DNA from: Hyphomicrobiaceae bacterium
Lineage (GTDB): Bacteria; Pseudomonadota; Alphaproteobacteria; Rhizobiales; Hyphomicrobiaceae
Length of the DNA: 64,000 nt
Assembly: GCA_022842785.1 (NCBI GenBank)
Contig: JALHOW010000003.1
Coordinates: 372,001 to 436,000, forward strand
Direction: 5' to 3'
Positions 35,538-45,856 of the stretch are shown in pieces (the first letter of the stretch is position 1; each line of letters begins with the position of its first letter). The position numbers and the translations under genes are program-made. A model generated the notes under the pieces. That model saw only the letters and a list, made by a program, of their open reading frames with translations, had not been told where the DNA came from and made no database searches.

Positions 35538-36278
35538 ATGACCACCAGTGGCAAGGGTAAAGGTAAGAGCCCCGGCAGCGGCGGCTCCTCATCAAAGAGT
35601 TTCGGCGATTCGCGCGATCTGACCGTGCGCCTCAAGACGGCGCGCAAACGGTCTGCCTCCTCGCAGCGCTGGCTCGAGCGCCAGCTCAATGACCCATACG
35701 TCGCGGCTGCCAAGCGCGAAGGCTGGCGGTCACGCGCGGCCTTCAAGCTCATTGAGATCGATGACAAGCATCGCTTTCTGAAGCCCGGTCATCGTGTCGT
35801 GGATCTCGGCGCGGCCCCCGGTGGCTGGACACAGGTCGCGGCGCTCCGCGTGAAGTCCGCCGAAGGGCGCGGACAGGTCATCGGCATCGACTACCTGCCC
35901 GTAGATTCCATTGCCGGCGCCACCATCCTGGAACTCGACTTCCTCGATGAGGGCGCGCCGGACAAGCTCAAGGCTCTGCTGCGCGACGGCGGCGCGGATA
36001 TCGTGCTCTCGGACATGGCGGCACCGACGACGGGGCACGCCAGCACGGATCACCTGCGCATCATGGGCCTTGCCGAGGTCGCAGCCGCGTTCGCCGCCGA
36101 AGTGCTGGCGCCCGGCGGCGCGTTCCTCGCCAAGGTCTTCCAGGGCGGTACGGAGCGGGCGCTGCTCGATATGCTGAAGCGCGACTTCGCCGTCGTGCGC
36201 CACGTCAAGCCCAAGGCGAGCCGTTCCGATTCCGCCGAACTGTACGTGCTCGCGACCGGCTTTCGGGGCCGCAAGTAG
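35538..36278 (+). CDS. rlmE: 23S rRNA 2'-O-methyltransferase RlmE
   Basis: RlmE (FtsJ/RrmJ) methylates U2552 of 23S rRNA. The 246-residue protein has a basic Gly/Ser-rich N terminus, then the SAM site [12 protein letters not shown], and the catalytic Lys-Asp-Lys-Glu set: Lys in SRAAFKLIE, Asp in VLSDMAAP, Lys in FLAKVFQ and Glu in SAELYVLA. The start follows the ppx stop with no gap. It is convergent, with 3 bp between stops, to the symporter gene. Confidence 0.95.
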   Translation: MTTSGKGKGKSPGSGGSSSKSFGDSRDLTVRLKTARKRSASSQRWLERQLNDPYVAAAKREGWRSRAAFKLIEIDDKHRFLKPGHRVVDLGAAPGGWTQVAALRVKSAEGRGQVIGIDYLPVDSIAGATILELDFLDEGAPDKLKALLRDGGADIVLSDMAAPTTGHASTDHLRIMGLAEVAAAFAAEVLAPGGAFLAKVFQGGTERALLDMLKRDFAVVRHVKPKASRSDSAELYVLATGFRGRK

Positions 36279-36281
36279 CGT

Positions 36282-37658
36282 TCACGCGGGCGCCGGCGAG
36301 CGTGGCTCGAACTGCGCAATCACGACATACGCAATGGTTGCCGCCGCCAGCCCCGCCACATACGGGGCGTCAACGCCGAGGACGTGTTCACCGACGAGCC
36401 AGACCGACGCGCCGCTCGCCATGGCCGCAAGCGCGCTGAGCTCGCCACCGAGCCGCGTGAAGAGACCGAACACGAGCGTCACGAAGATGCCGGCGCTCGC
36501 AAAGGCCGAAGCCAGTTCCACCAAATCCGAGATGTGCGTCGCACGCAGCGCCAGCAGATAGGCGATCACGCCGAGCGTCGCCACCGACGCGCGCGCAACC
36601 GTGACCTTGGTGCGCTCGGAGGCGCCCGGCCTCATTCGCAGCAGCAGGTTGTGCGAAAGCATCGAGCCGGCGGCGAGCAGCGCTGAATCCACTGTCGTCA
36701 GGGTCGCTGAGATGAGCGCGCCGACGAACAGCACGTAGAGGATCGGCGGCAAGTGGCGCTGCGCGATCTCCGGAACGATCTGCTCGGAATTGGCAATGTC
36801 GGGCACGAGCATGGGACCGATGAGGCCGAGCGTCACCGGAATGAGCGCGATCAGCAGATAGCAGAGGCCACCGATTGTGGCTCCAGTCCGCGCCACCTCC
36901 GGCGAACGACAGGCGAGCACGCGCGATATCAGCTCCACGGCGACCACGGAGCCGCAGATCGGAATGGCCCACTTCTCCGCGAGCGCAAGCCACGACTGAT
37001 CGGCCGGAAAGAGCACCCAGCGAGAGGGTTCGATCTTCGCAAGACCCGCCGTGATGCCACCGACCTCGGCGACAGCCACCCAGCAGAGCCCGAAAAGCCC
37101 CGCGACGATCACCGTGCTCTGGATCGCATCGTTGTAGGCATCCGCGAGCAGGCCGCCGACCACGGTGTACGTGACGACGGCAACAACCGCGAGCGTCAGC
37201 GCTGTCTCGAGTTCGATGCCGGCCGCCGAGCCGACGATCTGCCCGAAGCCGCGGATCTGCGCCGCCGCCCACAGCACGGATCCCGGAATGAGCAGCACCG
37301 CCGCAAGCCGCTCGACGCGTCCTGAAAACCGAAAGCGAAAGAAGTCCGCAAATGTCTGGATGCCGCGCCGCCAGAGGCGGGCTGCGAAGAAGAGCCCCAT
37401 GACCACGATGCCGAGGGCATAGGCAAACGGCTCGGCCTGCGCACCCGAAAGCCCCTGCGTGTAGACGCGGCTTGCCGCGCCGATCACGACCTCGGCGCCG
37501 AACCATGTAGCGAAGATCGAGACGGCCGCGAGGCCGACGCCGAACGATCGGCCAGCCAGCATGTAGTCGGTTTCGGTCGCGACCCGCCGCGCAACCCACG
37601 CGCCAATCAGGATCTGCAGGCCCACATAGCCGATGATGCCCGCCACCGTCGCGTTCAT
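36282..37658 (-). CDS. Sodium:solute symporter family protein
   Basis: A 458-residue integral inner-membrane protein of the SSS family, with about 12-13 hydrophobic segments. The N-terminal YMLAGRSFGVGLAAVSIFATWFG and the GYPLAYVGGL-like GLLADAYNDAIQ segment are typical of the LeuT-fold sodium symporters. The substrate is unknown. The 335-bp region upstream holds no gene, only palindromic repeats. Confidence 0.88.
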   Translation of the reverse strand: MNATVAGIIGYVGLQILIGAWVARRVATETDYMLAGRSFGVGLAAVSIFATWFGAEVVIGAASRVYTQGLSGAQAEPFAYALGIVVMGLFFAARLWRRGIQTFADFFRFRFSGRVERLAAVLLIPGSVLWAAAQIRGFGQIVGSAAGIELETALTLAVVAVVTYTVVGGLLADAYNDAIQSTVIVAGLFGLCWVAVAEVGGITAGLAKIEPSRWVLFPADQSWLALAEKWAIPICGSVVAVELISRVLACRSPEVARTGATIGGLCYLLIALIPVTLGLIGPMLVPDIANSEQIVPEIAQRHLPPILYVLFVGALISATLTTVDSALLAAGSMLSHNLLLRMRPGASERTKVTVARASVATLGVIAYLLALRATHISDLVELASAFASAGIFVTLVFGLFTRLGGELSALAAMASGASVWLVGEHVLGVDAPYVAGLAAATIAYVVIAQFEPRSPAPA

Positions 37659-37740
37659 GCCGTCCCCCGTCTTGCCCCACCCATTCCGGCGCGATGCGAG
37701 GATGGTTCAACGTATGCGCCTCATGCAAGAGGCGTCGTCG

Positions 37741-37823
37741 TCGCTCGCGCCTTTGGCGCGACGGGGGCTAAGTCCCCGAACCCTACCGGGAGGGGCACCC
37801 TCCCGGACCCACCCGCCTTTAAT
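37741..37823. repeat. Intergenic palindromic repeat, copy 3
   Basis: Stems GCGCCTTTGGCGC, GGGGGCTAAGTCCCC and CCGGGAGGGG/CCCTCCCGG occur in that order, then GACCCACCCGCC and an AT-rich tail. It matches the copy near 33.1 kb over most of its length. It occupies the gene-free stretch 37659-37991. Confidence 0.75.
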
Positions 37824-37888
37824 TGTTTGGAGTACGCTGAGACGTCGATGCTTCAACAATACCGGTGCCCGCAAACTCCAAGTCTCAA

Positions 37889-37982
37889 AAAGAAGGGGGT
37901 TCGGGGTCTCGTCGTGTGGAAGACACGCGCCTTTGGCACGACGCGGGCGTGGGCGGCAGCCCACTCGCGCCGCAGGCGCGAT
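37889..37982. repeat. Intergenic palindromic repeat, copy 4
   Basis: A second copy in the same gap, in a different form: GGGGGTTCGGGGTC, CGTCGTGT, GAAGACACGCGCC, GTGGGCGGCAGCCCAC and CGCGCCGCAGGCGCG. The first part resembles the copy at 128 and the second part the copy at 25.3 kb. It abuts the end of moeA. Confidence 0.7.
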
Positions 37983-37991
37983 CTGCGGCGA

Positions 37992-39197
37992 CTAAAAATC
38001 CAGCGGCAGCACGCGCACCGTTTCGCCGGGCGCGACGGCCGGCGAATTGGGCGTACGCACGATCAGGCAGTCGGCAATGGCCAACGGCGACAGCAACGAG
38101 CTGTCCTGCGAGCGCACGGGCGATACATGCGGCAGCCCGTCGCCATCACGCGTCAGGGTCGCGCGCATGTAGTGCTGGCGTGGTCCGTTGGCCTCGATGG
38201 CGACTGCCGCAACCGCCGGTCGCGTGGCTTCAGTCGCCATGGGCCGTCCTGCCAGTTGCTCGACCAGCGGCACGACGAACACACGCGCACACACGAGTGA
38301 GGAAACTGGATTTCCCGGTAGGCCAACGACGCGCAGAGCACCGAGACGACCACTCATCAGCGGCTTGCCCGGTCGCATGGCGATCTTCCAGAAGGCCAGC
38401 TCCATGCCCTGCTTCGAGAGAACGGGTGCGACTAGATCGTGATCGCCGACCGAGGCGCCGCCGATGGTCACGAGTATATCGCCGTCTTTCGCGCGCGCGA
38501 CGTGCTCGTTGAGGCTTTCCGCCGTATCGCGCGCAATACCGAGCTGGATGATCTCCGCGCCGAAGTTGCGCAGCATGGCGCCAACGCCGAGATGGTTTGA
38601 CGCCACGATCTGCCCAACGCCGGGTGTCTCACCCGGGCGCACCAGCTCATCACCCGTCGAGAGAATGGCGACCTTCGGGCGTCGCCAGACGGCGAGTTCG
38701 CCATGCCCCATGGATGCGGCAAGTGAGAGTTCGCGGGGGCCAAGCCGGCGACCCGCCTCGAGAAGGCGCATGCCTTCTTTGAAATCACCGCCGCGCGGGC
38801 GAATGTGATCGGTCTGGACGTCCTCGCCCTGCACGATGACGTGCGCACCTTCGCGCGTCGTGTGCTCCTGGATGACGATGCCGTCAGCGCCGTCGGGCAC
38901 GGGCGCGCCCGTGAAAATGCGCGCGGCTTGACCCGCACCCACACGGCCGTTGAACGGATGGCCCGCCGCGGACTCGCCGATGACTGTCAGCTTGGCCGGC
39001 AGCTTCGCGACATCGGCTGCGCGCACGGCATAGCCGTCCATCGCGGAAGCGTCGAACGGCGGCTGTGTGAGGCGTGCAGCCACCGGCTCGGCGAGAATGC
39101 GGTCGTGCGCGGCCTCGATGGCGACGCGCTCGGCTCCGAGCGGTGCGGCGTCCGCGAGAATGCGGGCGAGCGCCTCTTCGACCGAAAGCAATGCCAT
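37992..39197 (-). CDS. moeA: Molybdopterin molybdenumtransferase
   Basis: MoeA inserts molybdate into the adenylated pterin in the last step of molybdenum cofactor synthesis. The 401-residue protein shows PPFDASAMDGYAV at the N terminus, STGDELV and IGGASVGDHDLV in the cofactor domain, and GLPGNPVSS near the C terminus. It ends the trpC-moaC-moeA operon on the minus strand, 4 bp after moaC. Confidence 0.95.
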   Translation of the reverse strand: MALLSVEEALARILADAAPLGAERVAIEAAHDRILAEPVAARLTQPPFDASAMDGYAVRAADVAKLPAKLTVIGESAAGHPFNGRVGAGQAARIFTGAPVPDGADGIVIQEHTTREGAHVIVQGEDVQTDHIRPRGGDFKEGMRLLEAGRRLGPRELSLAASMGHGELAVWRRPKVAILSTGDELVRPGETPGVGQIVASNHLGVGAMLRNFGAEIIQLGIARDTAESLNEHVARAKDGDILVTIGGASVGDHDLVAPVLSKQGMELAFWKIAMRPGKPLMSGRLGALRVVGLPGNPVSSLVCARVFVVPLVEQLAGRPMATEATRPAVAAVAIEANGPRQHYMRATLTRDGDGLPHVSPVRSQDSSLLSPLAIADCLIVRTPNSPAVAPGETVRVLPLDF

Positions 39198-39201
39198 GAG
39201 C

Positions 39202-39696
39202 TCAGTCCTTTGCGTCGCCGGCAGCGGTGCGCCACGTACCCGAGCGGCCGCCCGTCTTCTCGACGAGCTGCACTGGCCCGATGACCATGCCGCGGTCGGC
39301 TGCCTTCAGCATGTCGTAGATCGTCAGGCACGCGACCGATACCGCCGTCAGCGCCTCCATCTCGACGCCCGTCTGGCCGCTGACCTTGACCTCGGCCTTC
39401 ACGGCGATACCGCATGGTTCTGCGCGCGTTTCGAAGTCGACACTCGCCTTGGTAATCGCGAGCGGATGACAGAGCGGGATCAGTTCGTGCGTGCGCTTGG
39501 CGGCCATGATGCCGGCGAGCCGTGCCGCGGCCAGCACGTCGCCCTTCTTTGCTTCGCCCGTCGTGACCAGCGCCAATGTCTCCGGCGCCATAGAGACGAA
39601 GCCCTCGGCGATGGCCGTGCGCGCCGTCACGGCCTTGTCCGACACATCGACCATGACCGCATCGCCGGCCTCGTTGATGTGCGAGAGGCGGCTCAT
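39202..39696 (-). CDS. moaC: Cyclic pyranopterin monophosphate synthase
   Basis: MoaC converts the GTP-derived intermediate to cyclic pyranopterin monophosphate, the first ring-bearing precursor of molybdenum cofactor. The 164-residue protein has the active-site stretch [11 protein letters not shown], the catalytic Lys/Asp region [21 protein letters not shown], and the closing SGTWRT. Its start overlaps the trpC stop. Confidence 0.96.
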   Translation of the reverse strand: MSRLSHINEAGDAVMVDVSDKAVTARTAIAEGFVSMAPETLALVTTGEAKKGDVLAAARLAGIMAAKRTHELIPLCHPLAITKASVDFETRAEPCGIAVKAEVKVSGQTGVEMEALTAVSVACLTIYDMLKAADRGMVIGPVQLVEKTGGRSGTWRTAAGDAKD

Positions 39697-40493
39697 GACG
39701 CGCGCCCTGTCAGCAGCTCGCGTGTCGCGGCGGTGACGTCATCCTTACGCATGAGGCTCTCGCCGACGAGGAAGGCATTCACACCAACCTTCGCGAGCCG
39801 CTCGAGATCGCTGGTGGTCGCGATGCCGCTTTCGCCGATCACGATGCGATCCTTGGGCACGCGCGGCGCGAGACGCTCGGTCGTCGCGAGCGTCGTCTCG
39901 AAGGTCTTGAGATTGCGATTGTTGACGCCGATCAGGCGGCACGGCAGCTCCAACGCGCGATCGAGTTCGGCATCATCGTGCACCTCGACGATCGCATCCA
40001 TGCCCCAGGCCTGCGCCGCCGACGCGAGATCCCGTGCAACGGCATCCTCGATCTGCGCCATGATGATGAGAATGCAGTCCGCACCCCAGGCGCGCGCTTC
40101 CGCCACCTGATAGGTGTCGAGCATGAAATCCTTGCGCAGTGCCGGCAGCCGCGTCGCCTTGCGCGCCGCCGTCAGGTACTCGGGCGCGCCCTGGAAGGAC
40201 GGCGTGTCTGTCAGCACGGAAAGACACGCAGCACCACCCGCCTCGTACGCCTTCGCCAGCGACGGCGGATCGAAGTCGGCGCGGATCAGCCCCTTCGAGG
40301 GCGAGGCCTTCTTGATCTCGGCGATCAGCGCGAACTGCCCTTCGCGGATGCGCCGCTCGATCGCGCCCGCAAACGACCGCACAGGCGTCGCGCGCCGCGC
40401 CGCCTCCTCGATGGCCGCCTGCGGCCGCGCCTGCTTCGCCTCGGCGATCTCGGCGAGCTTGTATTCCGTGATTTTCGTAAGAATGTCGCTCAT
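39693..40493 (-). CDS. trpC: Indole-3-glycerol phosphate synthase
   Basis: TrpC closes the indole ring in tryptophan synthesis. The 266-residue TIM-barrel shows [47 protein letters not shown] and GESGI, all family signatures. The ATG at 40493 is chosen because the catalytic barrel then begins at the normal distance; the frame is open 45 codons further upstream without homology. It is the first gene of the operon with moaC and moeA, the usual alphaproteobacterial order. Confidence 0.96.
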   Translation of the reverse strand: MSDILTKITEYKLAEIAEAKQARPQAAIEEAARRATPVRSFAGAIERRIREGQFALIAEIKKASPSKGLIRADFDPPSLAKAYEAGGAACLSVLTDTPSFQGAPEYLTAARKATRLPALRKDFMLDTYQVAEARAWGADCILIIMAQIEDAVARDLASAAQAWGMDAIVEVHDDAELDRALELPCRLIGVNNRNLKTFETTLATTERLAPRVPKDRIVIGESGIATTSDLERLAKVGVNAFLVGESLMRKDDVTAATRELLTGRAS

Positions 40494-40651
40494 GTCTGCC
40501 CGTATACTCCTGTCCGGCCCTGCCTTGCCAGCGCGAACGGCAGCCGACCCGAACACAACGCTGAGTTTGCTTAAGGTTTGGCGCCTTTGCGGCACATCGG
40601 CGGCTCGCGTATAAGCCACCTCACGCATCCTACCACAGCAGGCCCGACAGT

Positions 40652-41617
40652 ATGACGGCGGCAGAATTGCCCGGCACGCATTTTACCCTGGCGCACCTCT
40701 CGGACGTGCACCTCGGCCCCTTGCCGCCCATCGGCGCCCGCCACTGGAATGTGAAGCGCCTCCTCGGCTGGCTGAACTGGCAGCGTAGTCGGCGCCATCT
40801 CTACAGCCGCGACGTCCTCGACCGTATCGTCGCCGACATTGCCGCGCAGGCGCCCGACCACATTGCCGTCACCGGCGACATCGCCAACCTCGGCCTCCCG
40901 GCCGAGCACGAGGCGGCACTCGCCTGGCTCCGTACGCTCGGCGATGGCGAGCGCGTCACGGTCATCCCCGGCAACCACGATATCTACAGCAGCATCGGCA
41001 GTGACCGCGGCACCGCGCGTTGGCACGCGCATATGTCACCCAACACCGCTGCGGCCGACTATGCGATCGCCGAGGCTCTGAGCGGGGCTGCGGCTTTCCC
41101 GTTCGTGCGCCGTTTCGGCAAGCTCGCGATCATCGCGCTGAACTCCGCTGTGCCGACGCGCCCCCTCTATGCCATCGGCCGCATCGGCAAGCCCCAGCTG
41201 GATCGCCTCGCACGCATTCTCGACCGGCTCGGCGCCGAGGGACTGACGCGCGTTGTTCTCATCCATCACCCCCCCGTGCCGGGCTTGTCCAAGGCGCGCC
41301 ACGATCTCCGCGATGCCGACGCGCTTGCCGAAGTCCTCGCGCGCCACGGGGCCGAGCTCGTGTTGCATGGCCACGAGCATACGGCCACCGAGCACTGGCA
41401 TCCGGCACCCTCGGGCCACATTCCGATTGTCGGCGTGCCGTCGGCGGCGCTCGCGCGTCCGCACAAGAAAGAACCGCCGGCGCGCTATCACCTCTATCGG
41501 CTCGCGCTCGACGGCAGCCGCCCGTCTATCGAGATGATCGCACGTGGCCTCGCCGAACCGGATGGCCCCGTCGTCGAGCTGGAACGGCGACGGCTTGTGC
41601 CGGCGACAAGTCAGTAA
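40652..41617 (+). CDS. Calcineurin-like metallophosphoesterase
   Basis: A 321-residue cytosolic phosphoesterase of the calcineurin-like family. The metal motifs are [26 protein letters not shown] and LHGHEHT. It resembles the CpdA/3',5'-cyclic nucleotide phosphodiesterase group, although the substrate is not fixed by these motifs. It is divergent from trpC, and a perfect hairpin follows its stop by 5 bp. Confidence 0.88.
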   Translation: MTAAELPGTHFTLAHLSDVHLGPLPPIGARHWNVKRLLGWLNWQRSRRHLYSRDVLDRIVADIAAQAPDHIAVTGDIANLGLPAEHEAALAWLRTLGDGERVTVIPGNHDIYSSIGSDRGTARWHAHMSPNTAAADYAIAEALSGAAAFPFVRRFGKLAIIALNSAVPTRPLYAIGRIGKPQLDRLARILDRLGAEGLTRVVLIHHPPVPGLSKARHDLRDADALAEVLARHGAELVLHGHEHTATEHWHPAPSGHIPIVGVPSAALARPHKKEPPARYHLYRLALDGSRPSIEMIARGLAEPDGPVVELERRRLVPATSQ

Positions 41618-41622
41618 AAAAT

Positions 41623-41655
41623 GGTGGGTCCGGGGGACACCTTCCCGGACCCACC
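41623..41655. terminator. Bidirectional terminator derived from palindromic repeat, copy 5
   Basis: GGTGGGTCCGGG (41623-41634) and CCCGGACCCACC (41644-41655) form a perfect 12-bp stem with a 9-base loop. An A-run lies on the left and CTTTAAA on the right. It lies between the convergent metallophosphoesterase and tctC genes. It matches one half of the repeats at 33.1, 37.7 and 61.5 kb. Confidence 0.75.
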
Positions 41656-41687
41656 GCCTTTAAATGTCTAAGTGAGCTTCGACGCGC

Positions 41688-42674
41688 CTACTTCTGCGGG
41701 CGGTTCTTGGCCCACTCGGTGTACTTCTTCGCCTTCTCGTGGGTCTCGGCGTAATACTTCTCGTACTCCGCGCCCACCATGATCTTGATGGCGAGACCCG
41801 CGTCCTCGAGACGCTTCACGTGGTCGGGATCCTTCATCGCCTGCGCGAACACATCCTGCAGCTTCTTGACGACGGCCGGATCCATGCCCTTCGGTCCGCC
41901 GATGCCGCGCGTCGAGCTCGAGATCACTGTCGGCAGGCCAAGCTCCTTGGTGGTCGGCACGTCGGGTAGGAACTTGGAGCGTTCCGTATCCATGACGGCG
42001 AGCGCGCGGACCTGTCCGCTCTTCACTTGCGGAACGATGCCACCGACGTTGTCGAAAGATACGTCGATGTTGCCGCCGAGCGTCTCCTTCATCTGCGCCG
42101 CGCCGCCGAGCAGATGCACGACGCGGAAGTTCGCGCCGGGGCTCGCCTCTTCGACCATCAGGATCGCCAGGTGATCATCCGAGAGAATGCCGGTCGTGGC
42201 AGCGCGGATGGTGCCGGGCTTGGCCTTGGCCGCGTCCAGGACATCCTTGAACGTCTTGAATGGGCTATTGGCGGCAACCCAGACCACACCCGGATCGAGC
42301 ACCTGGTTCGCGATGGGCGTGAAGCTGCCCTCGTTGAAGATGGCCTGGCGCTCGGGATCGAGGATCGTGGTGTTGGTTGCGGGCAGATTGAGGAAGCCGA
42401 TGGTGTAGCCATCCGGCTTGGCGCGCGAGAGTTCCGTCCAGCCGACCTGACCGCCAGCACCACCACGGTTCACGACCACGATCGGCTGTCCGAGTATCTT
42501 CTCGGCGATGCCGGCAACAACGCGCGCGCCGATGTCGGTGGAACCGCCAGCCGGAAACGAGACGATCATGTTGATCGGCCGCGTTGGGTACTCCTGGGCT
42601 GATGCCCCCGCCGAACCAAGCGCCGCGACGAGCGCCACCGCCGTCACGGCCATTGCCAGTCTGCGCAGTCTCAT
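41688..42674 (-). CDS. Tripartite tricarboxylate transporter substrate-binding protein (Bug/TctC), system 1
   Basis: A 328-residue periplasmic solute receptor of the Bug family. The signal peptide ends after SAQA-QEYP (hydrophobic AVALVAALGSAG). The mature protein opens with YPTRPINMIVSFPAGGSTDIGAR, the family signature, and VVNRGGAGGQVGW in the ligand loop. It would pass an organic acid to the TctAB membrane complex encoded just upstream on the same strand. GGAGG precedes the ATG. The ligand is unknown. Confidence 0.92.
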   Translation of the reverse strand: MRLRRLAMAVTAVALVAALGSAGASAQEYPTRPINMIVSFPAGGSTDIGARVVAGIAEKILGQPIVVVNRGGAGGQVGWTELSRAKPDGYTIGFLNLPATNTTILDPERQAIFNEGSFTPIANQVLDPGVVWVAANSPFKTFKDVLDAAKAKPGTIRAATTGILSDDHLAILMVEEASPGANFRVVHLLGGAAQMKETLGGNIDVSFDNVGGIVPQVKSGQVRALAVMDTERSKFLPDVPTTKELGLPTVISSSTRGIGGPKGMDPAVVKKLQDVFAQAMKDPDHVKRLEDAGLAIKIMVGAEYEKYYAETHEKAKKYTEWAKNRPQK

Positions 42675-42692
42675 GAGTGGTCCTCCGGTACA

Positions 42693-42796
42693 AACGCCAA
42701 TCGAATTGGCTTTCGGCTAAAACGCTAACGAAGTTGTCTTCACTAAGACACCAACGGAGTTGGATGGACTAAGACGCCAACAGAGTTGGCTGTGTT
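42693..42796. repeat. Four tandem 26-bp imperfect repeats between tctA and tctC
   Basis: Units start at 42693, 42719, 42745 and 42771 and each reads AA(A/G)ACGCCAAC-nGAGTTGGC-like, then a spacer ending in CT-AA. Each contains an inverted half-site pair (GCCAA...TTGGC in units 1 and 4, worn in 2 and 3). The last unit runs into the tctA stop codon. This could be an array of operator sites or an mRNA structure that separates tctA from tctC expression. Confidence 0.7.
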
Positions 42797-44294
42797 AATC
42801 GGCATTGGGATCCCTGATCTCTTTAGGGGCGAATTGCATGGCCGCAAAGACAAGTATGGCGATGGCGAGCGCCAGCAGCGAGGCCGACAGCGGGCGCGTG
42901 ACAAAAATGGAGAAGTCTCCTGCCGACATCTCGAGTGACGTCCGCATGGACTTCTCGATTTGTGGACCGAGAATGAGCCCGAGCACCAAGGGCGCGAGCG
43001 GGAAGCTGAGCTTGCGCATCAGATAGCCGATCACACCACATCCGAGCATGACCCAGAGATCGAAGATGCTCTGATTGATGCTGTAGGCGCCGATGATGCA
43101 GAAGAGCAGCGTGCCGGCGCAGATATACTGGTAGGGAATCTCCAGGATCTTCGCCCAGAGCCCGACCAGCGGCAGATTGAGGATCAGCAGCAGAACATTG
43201 CCGATGAAGAAGCTCGCGATGACCGCCCACACGAGATCGGGCCGCTCCTGAAAGAGCAGCGGCCCCGGCGCCAGGCCATTGATGATGAAGGCCCCCATGA
43301 GCACCGCGATGGTCGGCGAACTCGGAATGCCAAGCGTCAGCAGCGGCACCATGGCGCCGTTCGCATAGCTGTTGTTCGCGGTCTCCGGCCCCGCGACGCC
43401 CTCGATCACGCCGGTGCCGAATTGCTCGGGATGCTTCGAAAGCCGCTTCTCGACGATATACGACATGAATGTCGGGATGATCGCGCCGACACCCGGTATG
43501 AGACCAAGGAAAAATCCAATTCCCGTGCCGCGCCAGATGGCGCCCATGGATCGGTTCCATTCCTCCCGCGAAGGAATGAGCCCCCTGAGATTAGTCTTGA
43601 TGACTTCGCGATAGGGCTTCTCCGCCGTCGCCAGGATCTCACCGACACCGAACAGCCCCATGACGACAGGAATGAAACCCAGGCCGTCGAACAGCTCAGG
43701 TATGCCGAACGTGAAGCGCGGCGCGCCGCGCACCGGGTCGAGACCGATCAGCGAGATGAGCAGTCCGGTGATCGTCATGAGAACGCCGGCGAGAAGCGAG
43801 CTTCCGGCGAGGCTCGTCACGAGCACGAGCCCGACGATCATGAGCGCGAAAAATTCCGGCGGCCCGAAACTCAGCGCGAGCCGCGACAGCGGCGTCGCAA
43901 CGAGCACGAGGAGCACGGTCGCGACTACACCGCCGATGAAGGAGCCAATGGCGGCAATGCCGAGCGCCGCGCCCGCACGTCCCTTCTTCGCCATCGCGTG
44001 CCCATCGATGCACGTGATGACGGATGCAGCCTCGCCCGGCACGTTGATCAGCACGGAGGTGATCGTGCCGCCATACATCGCGCCGTAGTAGATGGCCGCG
44101 AGCATGATGATGGCGCCGGTCGCATCGAGCTGGAAGGTGAGAGGAATGAGGATCGCCGTGCCCGCTGCCGGCCCGATGCCGGGCAGCACACCGATGAGCG
44201 TACCGAGAAAACAGCCGATGAACGCGAACATCAAGTTCGTCGGTGTCGCCGCCGCCGCGAACCCAGCCATGAGATGGTGAAAGGTATCAACCAT
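42795..44294 (-). CDS. Tripartite tricarboxylate transporter permease TctA, system 1
   Basis: The 499-residue large permease subunit, with about 11-12 membrane segments. [21 protein letters not shown] near the N terminus and [23 protein letters not shown] are TctA hallmarks, as is the [28 protein letters not shown] segment. ATG at 44294 is used; a TTG nine codons earlier lacks homology. It sits between tctB (39 bp upstream) and tctC (120 bp downstream, with the tandem repeats). Confidence 0.94.
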   Translation of the reverse strand: MVDTFHHLMAGFAAAATPTNLMFAFIGCFLGTLIGVLPGIGPAAGTAILIPLTFQLDATGAIIMLAAIYYGAMYGGTITSVLINVPGEAASVITCIDGHAMAKKGRAGAALGIAAIGSFIGGVVATVLLVLVATPLSRLALSFGPPEFFALMIVGLVLVTSLAGSSLLAGVLMTITGLLISLIGLDPVRGAPRFTFGIPELFDGLGFIPVVMGLFGVGEILATAEKPYREVIKTNLRGLIPSREEWNRSMGAIWRGTGIGFFLGLIPGVGAIIPTFMSYIVEKRLSKHPEQFGTGVIEGVAGPETANNSYANGAMVPLLTLGIPSSPTIAVLMGAFIINGLAPGPLLFQERPDLVWAVIASFFIGNVLLLILNLPLVGLWAKILEIPYQYICAGTLLFCIIGAYSINQSIFDLWVMLGCGVIGYLMRKLSFPLAPLVLGLILGPQIEKSMRTSLEMSAGDFSIFVTRPLSASLLALAIAILVFAAMQFAPKEIRDPNAD

Positions 44295-44333
44295 CGGCGC
44301 CGTCGCCCTGCCTGGAAGCAAAGAGTTGCAGCA

Positions 44334-44810
44334 TCACAGCCCGAACTCCCCAATGGGTAACGGCACCTTCAGCCAGTAGTAGAAGCTGTGAAACACGCCG
44401 AAGCTGAGCGCGAGCGCGACGAGCACGATGGCGAGGTAGTTCCTGACGCCGAGCACCAGGAGCATGAGCACGATGAAGAGGAACGATGTGACCCGATAGC
44501 CGAGCGGATCGAGCGCGGTGAAGGCGGCGAGCAGCAGCACAATGATGCCGACAATGCGGAAGAGCGCACCCTGGTCCGGCATGAAGGGCTCGGCGTCCGG
44601 CTGCGGCGCCCCTGCGGGTGCTTGAGGATCACGCTTGAGCTCGACGACCAGCGCAAGGGCGAGCACGCCGCCGAGCAGAGCCAGGATCAACGGAAAAAAG
44701 CCGGGTCCGGGCCCCAGCGCATCCAACAGCGGCAGCTTGAACGACAAGAACGCCGTCCCGGCGAACAGGGCCAGAAAGACCCCCGCCGTAACGAACCATC
44801 CGCGCCTCAA
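44334..44810 (-). CDS. Tripartite tricarboxylate transporter small subunit TctB, system 1
   Basis: A 158-residue membrane protein with about four membrane segments, first in the operon. LGPGPGFFPLILALLGGVLALAL is the TctB signature. The start is TTG at 44810 with GGAGG 8 bases upstream, which settles the choice. The middle has a soluble loop of about 25 residues rich in Pro and acidic residues. Confidence 0.88.
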   Translation of the reverse strand: MRRGWFVTAGVFLALFAGTAFLSFKLPLLDALGPGPGFFPLILALLGGVLALALVVELKRDPQAPAGAPQPDAEPFMPDQGALFRIVGIIVLLLAAFTALDPLGYRVTSFLFIVLMLLVLGVRNYLAIVLVALALSFGVFHSFYYWLKVPLPIGEFGL

Positions 44811-45085
44811 GTTCGCGTCCTCCCTTGACGCAGTCTTTATTTTTATGAGGTGAGGCTAGCACAGGATATTGGGCGCGCAATGCCCCATCTTGCCAATGGG
44901 CGCGAACGCCTGCGCCGAACGGGTTTGACAAATCTATGTTGCAGAGGCTTTTTTTCATGGCGCAGGGTTCGCCCCCAGCACGCCGCAATGCTCGGCGATG
45001 TCCTGTTGCCAAGGCCCGAACGCTCGTTGAGACATGGCCGCGCCGGTGCCGCCCGACTAGAACAGACGAGCAGAACAGAGATGTC

Positions 45086-45856
45086 ATGACGCTAACCGAA
45101 CGCCTCGACGAGCTGAAACGCGACCCGGCCTTCGCGAGCCTTTTGCACTCGCTTGCCGTTTACTACGGCGATGCCCCGCGCGAGGCCGCCATGGATGCTC
45201 TCTATGCCCGTTTCGTCAGGCCCGGTGATCTCGCCTTCGACGTCGGTTCGCACGTCGGCGACCGCATCGGTGCCTTCCGGCGGATCGGCGCGCGCGTCGT
45301 GGCACTCGAGCCGCAGCCGCTCTGTGCTCAAGCGGTCCGCGCGATCTATGCCGGCGACAACGATGTGACGCTCGTCGAGAGCGCGTGCGGGCCGGTGCCA
45401 GGGCGCATCAGTCTGCATGTGAACACGGCCAATCCGACAGTCACGACGGCGTCGAAGGATTTCGTCAAGGCCGCCGACGGCGCGGGCGGCTGGGAGGGAC
45501 AGGTCTGGGATCGCACGATCGAAGTGCCCGTCACCACGCTCGACGCGCTCATCGCGGCGCACGGGTTGCCGGCCTTCGTGAAGATCGATGTCGAGGGCTT
45601 CGAGGCTGATGTCCTCTCAGGTTTGAGCCAGGCCGTGCCGGCACTCTCCTTCGAGTTCACGACCATCCAGCGTGATGTCGCCTACGACTGTCTCGATCGC
45701 ATTGCAGCGCTCGGCGACTACGGCTTCGATCTTGCGCTCGGCGAAAGCCAGGAGCTTTCGCTCGGCCGCTGGATCACGGCTGATGAGATGCGCGGCCACA
45801 TCGCTGCACTGCCGCATGAAGCGAATTCGGGAGACGTCTACGCCTTGCAGCGGTAG
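45086..45856 (+). CDS. FkbM-family methyltransferase
   Basis: A 256-residue SAM-dependent methyltransferase of the FkbM type. The SAM motif is LAFDVGSHVGDRIGAFRRIGA, followed by VVALEPQPLCA, and the family Asp-Val-Glu-Gly string FVKIDVEGFEADVL near residue 172. No transporter or sugar gene nearby indicates a substrate; FkbM proteins methylate small molecules or glycans. ATG at 45086 was chosen because earlier in-frame codons are not protein-like and GAGAT precedes it. It stands between two transport operons. Confidence 0.85.
   Translation: MTLTERLDELKRDPAFASLLHSLAVYYGDAPREAAMDALYARFVRPGDLAFDVGSHVGDRIGAFRRIGARVVALEPQPLCAQAVRAIYAGDNDVTLVESACGPVPGRISLHVNTANPTVTTASKDFVKAADGAGGWEGQVWDRTIEVPVTTLDALIAAHGLPAFVKIDVEGFEADVLSGLSQAVPALSFEFTTIQRDVAYDCLDRIAALGDYGFDLALGESQELSLGRWITADEMRGHIAALPHEANSGDVYALQR

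Noticed and set aside
42960-44360. Long plus-strand open frame opposite tctA
   Set aside because: The translation is rich in Arg, His and Glu, as expected for the antisense of a high-GC membrane protein, while the minus strand encodes clear TctA motifs.
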